Made by a program: the position numbers and the translations under genes. A stretch of DNA of 64,000 bases, taken from contig NZ_JAPFGB010000020.1 of assembly GCF_026241095.1 (NCBI RefSeq), positions 62,001-126,000 of the forward strand, read 5' to 3'. Positions 17,081 through 25,733 of this stretch are shown here, piece by piece (position 1 is the first letter of the stretch; each line of letters starts with the position of its first letter). The notes beneath the pieces are model-generated. The model was not told where the DNA came from, did not search any database, and worked only from the letters and a program-made list of their open reading frames with translations. Origin of the DNA: Saccharopolyspora sp. NFXS83 (GTDB taxonomy: Bacteria; Actinomycetota; Actinomycetes; Mycobacteriales; Pseudonocardiaceae).

Positions 17081-17707
17081 ATGACGACGAGAGTGCCCGT
17101 CTCGGTGCATGCGGGGGATCCCCTGCTGCAGGCCGGGGTCACGGCGCAACTGCGTCCGCGTCCGGAGGTGGACGTGCTCAAACCGGACGAGCAGGAACGG
17201 GCGCAGGTCTCGCTGGTCGTGGTGGACCGGGTGGACGAGGAAGCGGTGCTGCTGCTGCGCCGGTTGCAGCGGGCGTCGACGACCCGCACCGGACTCATCG
17301 TCGGCGAGTTCGGCCAGAACGCGCTGCGCGTCACCATCGAGTGCGGGGTGGGGGCGGTGCTGCGGCGTTCCGAGGCCGATCAGGACCGGGTGCTCGGGCT
17401 CATCACGGCGCTGGTGCGCGGCGAGGGCATGTTGCCGGGCGACATGCTCAGCAGGCTGCTCGACCACGTGGGGAGGTTGCAGCGCAATTCCGCCGACGCG
17501 CAGGGGTTCAACCTGTCGACGCTGACCGCGCGGGAGGTGGAGGTGCTGCGGTTGATCTCGGAGGGCTTCGACACCGGGGAGATCGCGGTGAAGATGTCCT
17601 ACTCGGAGCGCACGGTGAAGAACATCCTGCACGAGGTCACCACCCGCCTCCAGCTGCGCAACCGGGCGCACGCGGTGGGCCACGTGATGCGCCAAGGGCT
17701 GATCTAG
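17081..17707 (+). CDS. LuxR-family regulator with atypical receiver domain
   Basis: 208 residues. The C-terminal LuxR/NarL helix-turn-helix (LTAREVEVLRLISEGFDTGE, then YSERTVKNILHEV) is clear at ~145-200. The N-terminal ~120 residues look like a response-regulator receiver with erosion. An Asp sits where the phosphoacceptor would be (LVVVDRVD, near residue 49), but the acidic pair is reduced to one Asp (HAGDPL), the conserved Thr is Gly and the conserved Lys is Arg (AVLRRS). Phosphorylation may therefore be lost. GAGGTGAGG nine bases before ATG 17081 favours this start over GTG 17066. It opens the eCIS accessory set (propeller, DUF4255 and ATPase genes follow on the same strand) and is a likely cluster regulator. 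Confidence 0.88.
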   Translation: MTTRVPVSVHAGDPLLQAGVTAQLRPRPEVDVLKPDEQERAQVSLVVVDRVDEEAVLLLRRLQRASTTRTGLIVGEFGQNALRVTIECGVGAVLRRSEADQDRVLGLITALVRGEGMLPGDMLSRLLDHVGRLQRNSADAQGFNLSTLTAREVEVLRLISEGFDTGEIAVKMSYSERTVKNILHEVTTRLQLRNRAHAVGHVMRQGLI

Positions 17708-17832
17708 CGACGTCTCGACGAACCACCGGCGGACGGTCGCGATCCGCGCGCTGTCAGCGACGCACGGCTTTGAACCCGCCCCTGATCTCGTTGTTCCAGG
17801 TGAGCGACGGTTTTCGATCAGCGTCCGGTCAA

Positions 17833-17980
17833 CGGCGAAGCCGCTGAGCAGTGACCAGCTCGAGCACGAGGACCACCGGCGGGTTCTCAGCGGCTTCCTC
17901 GCGAGGACAGCGATTTCGCTGCGCATCGGACATGCATGAGAAATCGGTCCCGCGGCGAGGAAGCCGCTGAGGTTCCGCCG
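17833..17980 (+). repeat. Intergenic hairpin repeat, copy 1
   Basis: The core is a long hairpin at 17887-17970: TCAGCGGCTTCCTCGC (17887-17902) pairs perfectly with GCGAGGAAGCCGCTGA (17955-17970), and inside it GGAC/GTCC and CGATTTC/GAAATCG pair across a loop of about 22 bases. A block from GACCAGCTCGAGCACG (17853) to GGTTCCGC (17978) recurs at 54504-54627 with paired changes in the stem. It lies in the 456-base gap between the LuxR-type gene and the propeller gene, which otherwise shows no gene. Confidence 0.75.
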
Positions 17981-18163
17981 AGCGGCCAACCACGCGGACC
18001 CGGCTCACGGGCGGGCTCTGAAGTTCCGCCACCCGAGCACGATGAGCCGACTCCGGTTGCCCGAAAGTCCCCGCACCGCTTCCCGCACCGGTGCCTGCCG
18101 AGCCCTCTGCGCGACCGCGCGCACTCGCGAGGATCGGGCCGGGAGCAAGCGGGGAGGTCGTGG

Positions 18164-21100
18164 ATGAGGGTGGTCCGGTCGACACGGTCCGGGGTCGCGT
18201 TGGCCGGGGTGCTCGTGGTGCTGTGCGGGTTGATCTGGATCCCCACGGCGACCGCGCAGCAGGAACCCGCGCCACCGGCCGACGAGGGGCGGATCGCGTT
18301 CTCCGGCACGGGGCACCGGAGCCTCGGCACCGTGCCCGGCGACGGCCAGGGACCGTCCGAGCCGTACCTCGACGACGGCCACTACGCGCAGGAGCCGGAC
18401 GCGCGCGGCGGGCTGGTGGTGTTCACGAGCCTCCGCGACGAGGCCAAGCCGCAGGTGTACCTGCGGGACGTTTCGGGGGCGGTGCACAAGCTCACCCACG
18501 GGCGCGACGCCGCACATCCGAAGCTGTCGCCCGACTTGCGGTGGATCGTGTTCGATTCCGCCGAGCACGGGAAGAAGGGACCGCAGCGGGAGCTGTGGAT
18601 GGTGCGGGTCGACGGGAAGAAGATGCTGCGGCTCACCTTCTCGCCGGTCGACGAGACGTGGCCGACGTTCTCCCCGGACGGCAAGCGGCTCGCGTTCGCC
18701 AGCAATGCCACCAAGAGCTGGCAGATCTACACCCGGTACGTGTTCGGCGAGTTCGCGCACCTGCGCACCGAGGAACCGACCGGCGGCGCGGTGCAGCCCG
18801 CGTGGAATCCGGTCGACGAGGACCGCATCGCCTACACCTGGGACGCGGACGGGAACCTCGACGGCACCGACGACCAGCAGGTGCGGGTGCTGTCCGAGCC
18901 CTCCCACCACCATCACCACCCTCCCCACCCGGCGGTCGGCGTCCCGCTGCTGGGCGGGGATCAGCAGGGGTGGCCGAGCAGGTGGCCGGTGTGGCGACCG
19001 GACGGGAACTCGTTGCTGTTCCTGAGCGAGCACAAGATCGGCGTCGGCAGGTCCGAGACCACCTACGTCTACCGGGTCGACGCCCCCACCGCGCCGACGA
19101 CGAGCACGCCGGTGCTGCTGATCGACGAACCCAGGGACGTCTCCTCGCCCACGCAGCTGCCGGACGGCAAGGTGCTGGTGGAGCGGCCGACGGCGGCCGA
19201 GAACGTGGCGGTGCTGCAGGACGTCCGGCCCGACGGCAGCGATCCGCGCAGCCTCGGGGTGGAGGTGCTGCACGAGGACCCGCTCGCGGTGGAGGACTCC
19301 AGCAAGCTGTTCGAGCCGCGCGAGGGCTACGACCCGTGGACGCAGCGGCAGTCGTACTCGCCGGACGGCGGGACCATCGCGGCGAGCGTGTTCAGCGGGC
19401 CCGCGGACGACCGGGTGCAGCGGATCGAACTGATGAATTCGGACGGGACGAACCGGCGGCTGCTGAACATCGCCGATCGTCAGCCCGGCGATTGGGAGAC
19501 CGACGCCGCCTGGTCCCCCGACGGGAGCGAGATCGCCGTGGCCCGGCGTTCCCCGGGCGGCCTGCCCACGGACGGGAACCGGGGCAAGAGCCGCATCGTG
19601 GTCGTGAACGTCGCGACCGGCGAGATCACCGGCCGGGTGTCGCCCGAGAACCCCGCGGTGGACGACACCCAGCCCGTGTTCTCGCCCGACGGCGGAACCC
19701 TCGCGTTCAGCCGGGGTGAGCTGATCAAACCGGTGGGCGAGCGCTACAACCACATCTGGTTCGCCGACGCCGACGACCTCCAGAAGCAGAACAACATCAC
19801 CGCGGACCTCTGCCAATGCCCGGAGCTGGTGGTCGACGACAGCGCCGCGTTCACCCCGGACGGGCGGAGCATGGCGTTCAACCGGGAACCGCACGGCCTC
19901 TACCGCTACGAGCTCGACGATTCGAGCTGCGAGGTGATCCTGCCCAGTGACGAGGACGCGTGCCGCGACACCCCGGGGAAGGTCGAGGAAGGGCAGGAAC
20001 CACCCGAGCACTTCCAGCCGCGCGACCTCAGCTGGTCGCCGGACGGGCGACGCGCCGTGTTCTCGGAGCGGACGGATCAGAACGCTGCCGAACACTTGTC
20101 CGTGGTGGACGTGGAGACGGGTGAGATCACCCCGTTGACGCAGGGATTTCCCGGTCGGCAGAAGGAAGCCACGTGGCAGGCGACGGTCGACATGAGCGTG
20201 ACCGCGCCGGAGCGCACCGACGAGATCGACGTGGGCGACTCGGTCCGGGTGACCGCGCAGGTCACCAACAACGGTCCCGCCGCCGCCCCCGGTTCGGTGG
20301 CGGACCTGACCGTGCCGGACGGGGTGCGGTTGACCGGGATCGACTCCAGCACCGGGGAATGCGGCACCGGCGGGCGCTGCTCGCTCGGAACGCTGCAACC
20401 GGGCCAGACGGTGCGGGTCACCGCGACCGTCGTCGGGGTGCAGGGTGGCGACCGGCGGCTGAGCTGGGAAGCCGGCGGCCGGATGCGGGACAGCAGACCC
20501 GCCGACAACACCGCCACCACCGTCGTCCCGGTGCGAGCACCGGAACCTCCGCCACCACCGCCGCCGCCGCCACCTCCGGCCGGGCCGGGCGTGGCGGTGC
20601 GGGCCGACCCGAACCCGTCCTACGTGGGAGGCCGCACCGATGTGCGGTTCACCGTGCGCAACACCGGCGGCTCCCCGGCGACGGGCTTGACGCTGGACAT
20701 GGCGCTCCCGCCGGGAATCCCGGTGACGGCGCTGCCACCTGGCTGCTCCGCCACCCAGTGCCTGCTGCCGGACCTCCCGCCTGGCGCGGAACGGCCCGTG
20801 GTCGTGGGGCTCGCCCCGAACGCCGCGCTGGACACGACGATCACCGGCACGGTGCGCACCACCGGGACGGACACCACTGCGGCCGACAACGTGGCGCGCA
20901 CCCCGTACCGGGTGCTGCAACCGCGCATCGTCGCGGTGCCGGAGGTCGGTGAGCCGGGCTTCGTGACGTCGGTGCGCGGCTTCGACTTCCCGCCGGGCGT
21001 GCCGGTGCGGCTGCGCTGGACGCCGGGCATCACCGCAGCCGCCGCACCCGCGTTCCCCAGCGCCGACGGCCGGTTCGCCGCGCAGCTGCTGATCCTGCCG

Positions 21101-21223
21101 AAGGACGTGCTCGGCCCGCGCAGGATCACCGCGAGCGGTCCGGGTTTCAGCCCGGTGGACGCGCCCAGACCGTTCCTGGTCGTCGCTCCGACCGTCCCGC
21201 CGCCGCTGATGGGGCGCCGATGA
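18164..21223 (+). CDS. Secreted TolB-like beta-propeller protein with DUF11/CARDB repeats (eCIS locus)
   Basis: 1019 residues. ATG 18164 has GGGGAGG upstream and begins a signal peptide (MRVVRSTRSGVALAGVLVVL, ending in TATAQQ). Residues ~40-660 hold WD40/TolB-like blades recognised by recurring FSPDG or WSPDG motifs (e.g. WPTFSPDGKRLAFAS, AWSPDGSEIAVARR, SWSPDGRRAVFS). A run of five His lies near residue 247. Residues ~675-785 form a DUF11-like Ig domain, followed by a polyproline linker (~795), a second DUF11/CARDB domain and a C-terminal beta domain. Such proteins bind ligands or partners outside the cytoplasm. It is followed 16 bases later by the DUF4255 gene, forming an operon with it and the AAA ATPase. 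Confidence 0.85.
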   Translation: MRVVRSTRSGVALAGVLVVLCGLIWIPTATAQQEPAPPADEGRIAFSGTGHRSLGTVPGDGQGPSEPYLDDGHYAQEPDARGGLVVFTSLRDEAKPQVYLRDVSGAVHKLTHGRDAAHPKLSPDLRWIVFDSAEHGKKGPQRELWMVRVDGKKMLRLTFSPVDETWPTFSPDGKRLAFASNATKSWQIYTRYVFGEFAHLRTEEPTGGAVQPAWNPVDEDRIAYTWDADGNLDGTDDQQVRVLSEPSHHHHHPPHPAVGVPLLGGDQQGWPSRWPVWRPDGNSLLFLSEHKIGVGRSETTYVYRVDAPTAPTTSTPVLLIDEPRDVSSPTQLPDGKVLVERPTAAENVAVLQDVRPDGSDPRSLGVEVLHEDPLAVEDSSKLFEPREGYDPWTQRQSYSPDGGTIAASVFSGPADDRVQRIELMNSDGTNRRLLNIADRQPGDWETDAAWSPDGSEIAVARRSPGGLPTDGNRGKSRIVVVNVATGEITGRVSPENPAVDDTQPVFSPDGGTLAFSRGELIKPVGERYNHIWFADADDLQKQNNITADLCQCPELVVDDSAAFTPDGRSMAFNREPHGLYRYELDDSSCEVILPSDEDACRDTPGKVEEGQEPPEHFQPRDLSWSPDGRRAVFSERTDQNAAEHLSVVDVETGEITPLTQGFPGRQKEATWQATVDMSVTAPERTDEIDVGDSVRVTAQVTNNGPAAAPGSVADLTVPDGVRLTGIDSSTGECGTGGRCSLGTLQPGQTVRVTATVVGVQGGDRRLSWEAGGRMRDSRPADNTATTVVPVRAPEPPPPPPPPPPPAGPGVAVRADPNPSYVGGRTDVRFTVRNTGGSPATGLTLDMALPPGIPVTALPPGCSATQCLLPDLPPGAERPVVVGLAPNAALDTTITGTVRTTGTDTTAADNVARTPYRVLQPRIVAVPEVGEPGFVTSVRGFDFPPGVPVRLRWTPGITAAAAPAFPSADGRFAAQLLILPKDVLGPRRITASGPGFSPVDAPRPFLVVAPTVPPPLMGRR

Positions 21224-21239
21224 TCCGGAGGTGCGCGCG

Positions 21240-21932
21240 GTGATCCACGAAGTGGACGAGGGCCTGCGGCTGCTGCTGGCCGAGGAGGGCGTGCCCGGTT
21301 CCGGGGTGGAGCTCGCCTTCGACCCGCCCACCACGGAGTGGGCGGCGAAGCGCAACGCGCCGACGGTGAACGTGTTCCTCTACGACATCCGGGAGTACTC
21401 GGCGCAGCGCCAGCGCGGTTCGATCGAGAGGCTCGACGAGTCGGGCGCCGTCGTCGGCCGATTCGACCCGCCGCGCTGGTTCCAACTGTCCTACCTGGTC
21501 ACGGCATGGACGAACCGCCCGCAGGACGAGCACCGGCTGCTCGCCCAGGTGTTGCGGGGACTGGTCCGGCACGAGGCGCTGGACTCGCAGTGGCGGATCG
21601 GAACCCTCGCGGAGCTGGGATTGTCGGTGCCGTTGGAGACCGGCGGGGAGCTCGCCGAGGGCCGCTCGCCCACCGACGTGTGGTCGGCCCTGGGCGGGGA
21701 GCTCAAGCCCTCGATCACGCTGCGGGCGACCGCGCCGCTGGCCGGTGACCTGCGGCCCGTCGGCCCACCGGTGACCGAAGGCGTCTCCCTCAACGCCCGG
21801 GCCGCGGTGTCCGACGGCGAGGCCGACGAGCAGCGCCACCTGCACTACGAGGGCACCGGCGCCGAAGGCGACGACTTCTCCTCGCACCGGCCCCGGCCGG
21901 GCGGTCGGCGGCGCATCCGGGGACCGTTGTGA
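21240..21932 (+). CDS. DUF4255 (Pvc16_N) family protein, cap/terminator-type eCIS component
   Basis: 230 residues. The N-terminal ~190 residues match the DUF4255 family: VIHEVDEGLRLLL start, LAFDPPTTEW, NVFLYDIREYSAQR and FQLSYLVTAWTNRPQDEHRL. In Afp/PVC systems this family (Afp16/Pvc16) closes the tube and sheath at the distal end. The remaining C-terminal ~40 residues are basic and low-complexity. GTG 21240 is chosen because GGAGG lies eight bases upstream and the protein then begins like other family members. It overlaps the AAA ATPase gene by four bases (GTGA), so the two are translationally coupled. Confidence 0.9.
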   Translation: MIHEVDEGLRLLLAEEGVPGSGVELAFDPPTTEWAAKRNAPTVNVFLYDIREYSAQRQRGSIERLDESGAVVGRFDPPRWFQLSYLVTAWTNRPQDEHRLLAQVLRGLVRHEALDSQWRIGTLAELGLSVPLETGGELAEGRSPTDVWSALGGELKPSITLRATAPLAGDLRPVGPPVTEGVSLNARAAVSDGEADEQRHLHYEGTGAEGDDFSSHRPRPGGRRRIRGPL

Positions 21933-23905
21933 GCGGCGAGCTGTGGGACCGGCTGCGGGCCGTGGAGCAGCGGGTCCGGGTGGCGCTGGACGCGCGAGCC
22001 GATCCGGGCCGCGACGACCCGTACCGCGGCCTGTACCTGACCGAGGAACTGGTGCGGCAGGTGCTGGAGACCCCGTCGGCGGCGTGGTCAGCCGAGCCCG
22101 TCGAGGTCGCCGAGCCCGATTCGCGGCTGGCGCGGCTCGCGGCGGATTTCGCCTTGGACGCGTGGGACGTGGAGTTCCTGCTCATCGCGCTGGCACCGGA
22201 GCTCGACGCCCGGTTCGAGCGGCTCTACGGCTACCTCAACGACGACGTGACGAGGCGGCGGGCGACGGCGGGCATGGTGCTGGAGCTGTGCGGCGTGCCG
22301 ACCGCGGGCGCGGACCGGTTCCGCTTCGCCCCGGACGGGCCGCTGATCTCGGGCGGCCTGCTGGAGGTGCAGGAGCCGGAGCGCCCGCTGCTGACGCGGA
22401 CGCTGCGCGTGCCGGACCGGGTGGTCGCGCACCTGATCGGCGGCGACGCGCTGGACCCGGCGGTGCGCGGGCTGGCGCGGGCGGTGGACGAGCCGGTCAC
22501 CGAACCGGCGGAGCTGGTGAAGCGCCTGGCCACCGGTCTCGACGCGGGCATCGGGCCGGTGCACCTGCGCGGTTCGTCGGGCGCCGAGCAGCACGCGGTG
22601 GACGCGCTCGGGGTGAGCGGTCGCGCCGCGCTCGTCCTGGACGTGGCGGCGCTGGCCGCCGAAGCGGAACCGCCGGTGGCGGAACTGGTGCGGGAGGCGC
22701 GGCTGCGCCGGTCCGGCCTGGTGCTCGGCCCCGTGGAACCCTTGGCACGGCCCGAATCCACGCGCATCCTGCGACGACTGCTCGACGCGGCCGAGCGGAT
22801 CCCGCTGCTGCTGCACGGCTCCGGCGGCTGGGACCCGACTTGGGCGCGGCAGGCACCGCTCACGATCACGCTGCCGGAACCGGATCGAACCTCGCGCTCC
22901 GCGCAGTGGCACCGCGCGCTCACCGAGGCGGGCGCGTCCGACGAGGTCGACGTGGAGGCGTTGAGCGCGTACCGCCTCGACACGGACCAGGTGCGCCGAG
23001 CCGCCTCGGTGGCGACCAGGCTCGCCCGCTTCGAAGGCCACCCGCTCACCCCCGAACACCTGCGCACCGGCGTGCGAGCGCAGAACGGCGCCGGTCTGGC
23101 GCGCCTCGCCCGCCGCATCACCCCCGGCGTGACCTGGGACGACCTGGTGCTGCCCGAGCAGACGAGGCGAGCGCTGGCGGAGCTGTCGGTGCGAGCCCGG
23201 CACCGCGACCGGGTGCTCGGCGAATGGCGGATGCGCCCCGGCGGCGGACGGGGACGCGGCGTGGTGGCCCTGTTCGCCGGGGAATCCGGCACCGGCAAGA
23301 CCATGTCCGCGGAGGTCATCGCCGCCGACCTGGGCATGGAGCTCTACGTCGTCGATCTGTCCACAGTGGTCGACAAGTACGTGGGCGAGACGGAGAAGAA
23401 CCTGGAGCGCATCTTCACCGAAGCCGCCGGGGTGAACGGAGTGCTGCTGTTCGACGAGGCCGACGCGATCTTCGGCAAACGCTCCCAGGTCAAGGACGCC
23501 CACGACCGCTACGCCAACGTCGAATCGGCGTACCTGTTGCAGCGCATGGAATCCTTCGACGGCGTCGCGGTGCTCACCACGAACCTCCGCGCCAACCTGG
23601 ACGACGCGTTCACCCGCCGCTTGGACATCATCGCCGACTTCCCGATGCCCGAACCGGCGCAGCGCCGAGCCCTGTGGGACCGCACCCTCGGCGACGCCCT
23701 CCCCCGAGCCGAGGACCTCGACCTGGACCTCTGCGCCGACCGCTTCGAGCTCGCGGGCGGCTCCATCCGATCCTGCGCCGTCAGCGCGGCCTACCTCGCG
23801 GCCGAAGCGGACCGCCCGGTCGCCATGCCGGACCTCCTCACCGCGATCCGCCAGGAATACGCGAAGCTCGGGCGGCTGGCCGTGGACTCCGAATTCGACC
23901 AGTAA
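21929..23905 (+). CDS. AAA+ ATPase of the contractile injection system (Pvc15-like)
   Basis: 658 residues. The N-terminal ~420 residues are a helical region plus a degenerate ATPase-like domain typical of eCIS ATPases (LAADFALDAWDVEFLLIAL; APELDARFERLYGYLNDD). The C-terminal AAA+ module has Walker A AGESGTGKTMSAEV (~450), Walker B GVLLFDEADAIFGKR (~505) and the sensor/arginine-finger region TTNLRANLDDAFTRRLD. The family (Afp15/Pvc15, Cis15) is needed for particle assembly or effector loading. It is the last gene of the first half of the eCIS locus; about 6 kb of unrelated genes separate it from the structural operon. Confidence 0.92.
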   Translation: MSGELWDRLRAVEQRVRVALDARADPGRDDPYRGLYLTEELVRQVLETPSAAWSAEPVEVAEPDSRLARLAADFALDAWDVEFLLIALAPELDARFERLYGYLNDDVTRRRATAGMVLELCGVPTAGADRFRFAPDGPLISGGLLEVQEPERPLLTRTLRVPDRVVAHLIGGDALDPAVRGLARAVDEPVTEPAELVKRLATGLDAGIGPVHLRGSSGAEQHAVDALGVSGRAALVLDVAALAAEAEPPVAELVREARLRRSGLVLGPVEPLARPESTRILRRLLDAAERIPLLLHGSGGWDPTWARQAPLTITLPEPDRTSRSAQWHRALTEAGASDEVDVEALSAYRLDTDQVRRAASVATRLARFEGHPLTPEHLRTGVRAQNGAGLARLARRITPGVTWDDLVLPEQTRRALAELSVRARHRDRVLGEWRMRPGGGRGRGVVALFAGESGTGKTMSAEVIAADLGMELYVVDLSTVVDKYVGETEKNLERIFTEAAGVNGVLLFDEADAIFGKRSQVKDAHDRYANVESAYLLQRMESFDGVAVLTTNLRANLDDAFTRRLDIIADFPMPEPAQRRALWDRTLGDALPRAEDLDLDLCADRFELAGGSIRSCAVSAAYLAAEADRPVAMPDLLTAIRQEYAKLGRLAVDSEFDQ

Positions 23906-24212
23906 AGTCGGGTTTTCCTAATTTTTCGTCGTGATCTTTTCAGCCGCGTCCAGGCGCAGGCCAGCAGAGTGAATTCTCGACGCCCCACCGTGGAATCGCC
24001 ACCATCGCGATGCGGCCGATTCATTTCCCTGCACGCGCCCCGGTGGCCGTCGACGCATTCGGGCGAGAAACACATCTCACACGTTCGTCGACGACCACCG
24101 GAGTTCGAGCGGCAGAACGGACCGGGCGCTCTTTTCGGAATGCGGCCGGCCCGTTCACCGAACGCCTGCGTCACAAGCACGATGACGACAGGCAAGGCAC
24201 TACCCATGCCGC
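23906..24212. other. Non-coding stretch after the eCIS ATPase
   Basis: No gene was recognised. Composition is lower in GC than the flanks, with short T runs just after the ATPase stop. It marks the left edge of the non-eCIS accessory insert. Confidence 0.4.
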
Positions 24213-24232
24213 GACCCGCGGGCTCGCGGGTC
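24213..24232 (-). terminator. Hairpin after the small secreted protein gene
   Basis: GACCCGCG (24213-24220), loop GGCT, CGCGGGTC (24225-24232): an 8-bp perfect stem 30 bases beyond the stop of the minus-strand gene. It is a candidate factor-independent terminator without a T tract. Confidence 0.5.
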
Positions 24233-24261
24233 ACCCGCTGGTCAATCCTGCGACTGACGGA

Positions 24262-24525
24262 TCAGAAAATCCGCAGTTCGTACGACCCGCCGTTCCATGA
24301 AAGGCAGCTCCACCCGCTCGCCTTTCCGCTGTCCACATAGCGCTGACCGGCCGCGTTGCACGCCTTCTTCGTCGGGAAGTGACCGACGACGTCCGCAGGC
24401 TGGACGTCCGCCGAGCTGGGGGCCTCAGTCGAGCTGGGGGCCTCAGCCGAAGCGGCACCCGCGCCGACCGTCGCGACCCCTGCGGCGCACAGCGCGAGTG
24501 CGGTCATCGTTTTGCGAATCAACAT
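24262..24525 (-). CDS. Small secreted protein of unknown function
   Basis: 87 residues. It has a clear signal peptide (MLIRKTMTALALCAAG, hydrophobic core, cleavage expected after GAASA). A short tandem EAPSST/EAPSSA linker follows, then a ~45-residue domain with two Cys (KKACNAAGQ and GWSCLSW) and a terminal GSYELRIF. The domain pattern FPTKKACNAAGQRYVDSG resembles small exported actinomycete proteins of unknown role. ATG 24525 is chosen because AAGGTGG precedes it at a normal distance; a TTG six codons upstream is the alternative. It lies in a lower-GC stretch without close partners and ends at a hairpin. Confidence 0.75.
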   Translation of the reverse strand: MLIRKTMTALALCAAGVATVGAGAASAEAPSSTEAPSSADVQPADVVGHFPTKKACNAAGQRYVDSGKASGWSCLSWNGGSYELRIF

Positions 24526-25115
24526 TCGAACCACCTTTTTCAATCAGGAAGGCGACGAGCACCCTTACACGAACGAGACTAGGCGGAAACGATCCACCAG
24601 GGCGTTGGCACGAACGTCCCGGAGGGCTTTCCCTCATAGTTGCGCGCGGCGCGAAACCGGGCGAATTCGACATCCAGAGCACGGTCGGCGAATCGTCACG
24701 CGACCTACCGTCCACAACGGATTTCGAATCGACCGGCAAAGCCGATGTCGATGCTGGGATCGACGACGTTCTTCGACGTTCTCGCACTGCGTCGACCGCG
24801 CGGGGCGTGCTGCGCAGGAACGGCGGAGAACCGCGAGATCGTGCACTTCGAGGACGTCCACCGGCTTTCGCCACGTCTGCGGGCCCCGGAACCGCGCCGG
24901 GGTGTTCTCGCGTCTCAGCGGGACGACTTTCCAGCCTTTTCACCTGCGGTGACAGCCATGATCGGGACATTCTCCGCGAGCGGCTCACGACCGCGGGCCG
25001 AGAACCACTTCAGAGCTCAACGCCAACCTCGACGCCGGGGCGGCAGCCCCTGCCAGGCCGACCGGAATCCGCAGGCCAGGATCGGGTCTCCACGGCGATT
25101 TGGTAGACATCAGGT
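24526..25115. other. Intergenic region without recognisable gene
   Basis: 590 bases between the small secreted protein (minus) and the hypothetical gene (plus). Several overlapping open frames exist on both strands, but none has actinobacterial codon bias or a domain. GC content is lower than in the window as a whole. It probably holds both promoters; it may also be degraded mobile DNA. Confidence 0.35.
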
Positions 25116-25511
25116 ATGGCAGCGCACGAAGAGGACTCGGCCTGGACGGTGTACGTGTCGGACGCGTTGCAGGCACGCCTGGACACCTACTGCGGCGACG
25201 ACGGCACTCCCACCGCGGCCGTGTTCGAGGCGATCGAGGCGCTGCGCGACCGGTTGCCGGACGTGGTGCGGGGCGCGCGGGCGCGGCTCCAGTCGCCGCA
25301 CGCCCGCGACGAGGTGCACTACCTGGGCTCCGGACCGGTGCAGATCCGGATCCACCCGGACGCGGCCCGGGCCGCGCTGCTGGACCGGCTGTCCGACGAG
25401 CTCGACGTCCCGATCACGACCTGGCTCCCCCCGCTCCTCAACGCCCACCTCCCCGGCCGCCAGGAACCGGACAACATGCCCTGGATCGTCCAGGACCCCG
25501 CTGAGCGCTGA
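25116..25511 (+). CDS. Hypothetical protein
   Basis: 131 residues with good codon bias, but I do not recognise the family. The N-terminal part (AWTVYVSDALQARLDTYCGD, then AVFEAIEALRDRLPDVVRGA) reads like a short strand followed by helices. The C-terminal half alternates charged helices and a Pro-rich end (MPWIVQDPAER). There is no signal peptide or membrane segment. The start ATG 25116 has no strong ribosome-binding site. A terminator-like hairpin begins at its stop codon. It sits beside an IS630 remnant in the insert that splits the eCIS locus. Confidence 0.6.
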   Translation: MAAHEEDSAWTVYVSDALQARLDTYCGDDGTPTAAVFEAIEALRDRLPDVVRGARARLQSPHARDEVHYLGSGPVQIRIHPDAARAALLDRLSDELDVPITTWLPPLLNAHLPGRQEPDNMPWIVQDPAER

Positions 25512-25540
25512 GCGCGGCGCGCACGACGCGCGGAGCGCTC
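25510..25540 (+). terminator. Hairpin at the end of the hypothetical gene
   Basis: GAGCGC (25510-25515) pairs with GCGCTC (25535-25540), with an inner GCGCGC/GCGCG stem around ACGAC. It begins at the stop codon of the plus-strand gene and fits a terminator. Confidence 0.5.
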
Positions 25541-25544
25541 CCGG

Positions 25545-25699
25545 GAACCCTGCCCGTTGTGGGCGTTCTCCGCGCAGGCCAACGCGATCCGCGACCGCGG
25601 CGCCAGCGCGGTCGTACGACGACGTGCCCGGCCCTGCAACACCTGGGGCTCGTCGTCGGTCAGAAGTAGGGGCGACGGCTTCGGAGTCGGCATCCACAC
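25545..25699 (-). pseudogene. Remnant of an IS630-family transposase (N-terminal fragment)
   Basis: The minus-strand translation includes PLLLTDDEPQVLQGRARRRT followed by TALAPRSRIALACAENAHNG. This is close to the start of IS630-type transposases (pattern LxLxDDERxxLexwARRrttaqalAlRSRIvLAcAEG). The similarity stops abruptly after NGQGS, and neither the helix-turn-helix completion nor the DDE domain follows, so only about 50 codons survive. No terminal inverted repeats or target duplication could be recognised. The fragment lies directly after the TetR gene. Confidence 0.6.
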
Positions 25700-25733
25700 C
25701 CGCCGGACCGCCGACGAACTCGCAATCCAGGAC

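Noticed and set aside
17829-18275. Short frames inside the hairpin repeat (also 54336-54656) that read like related small proteins
   Set aside because: The similarity between the two translations follows from the DNA repeat itself. Changes preserve base pairing rather than codons, and no start signals are present.
18005-21355. Minus-strand open frame of about 1100 codons opposite the propeller gene
   Set aside because: Composition typical of an antisense shadow. The plus strand has a signal peptide, repeated SPDG blades and a good ribosome-binding site.
24443-24988. Arg/Ser-rich minus-strand frame overlapping the small secreted protein gene
   Set aside because: Low-complexity composition and conflict with the better-supported signal-peptide gene.
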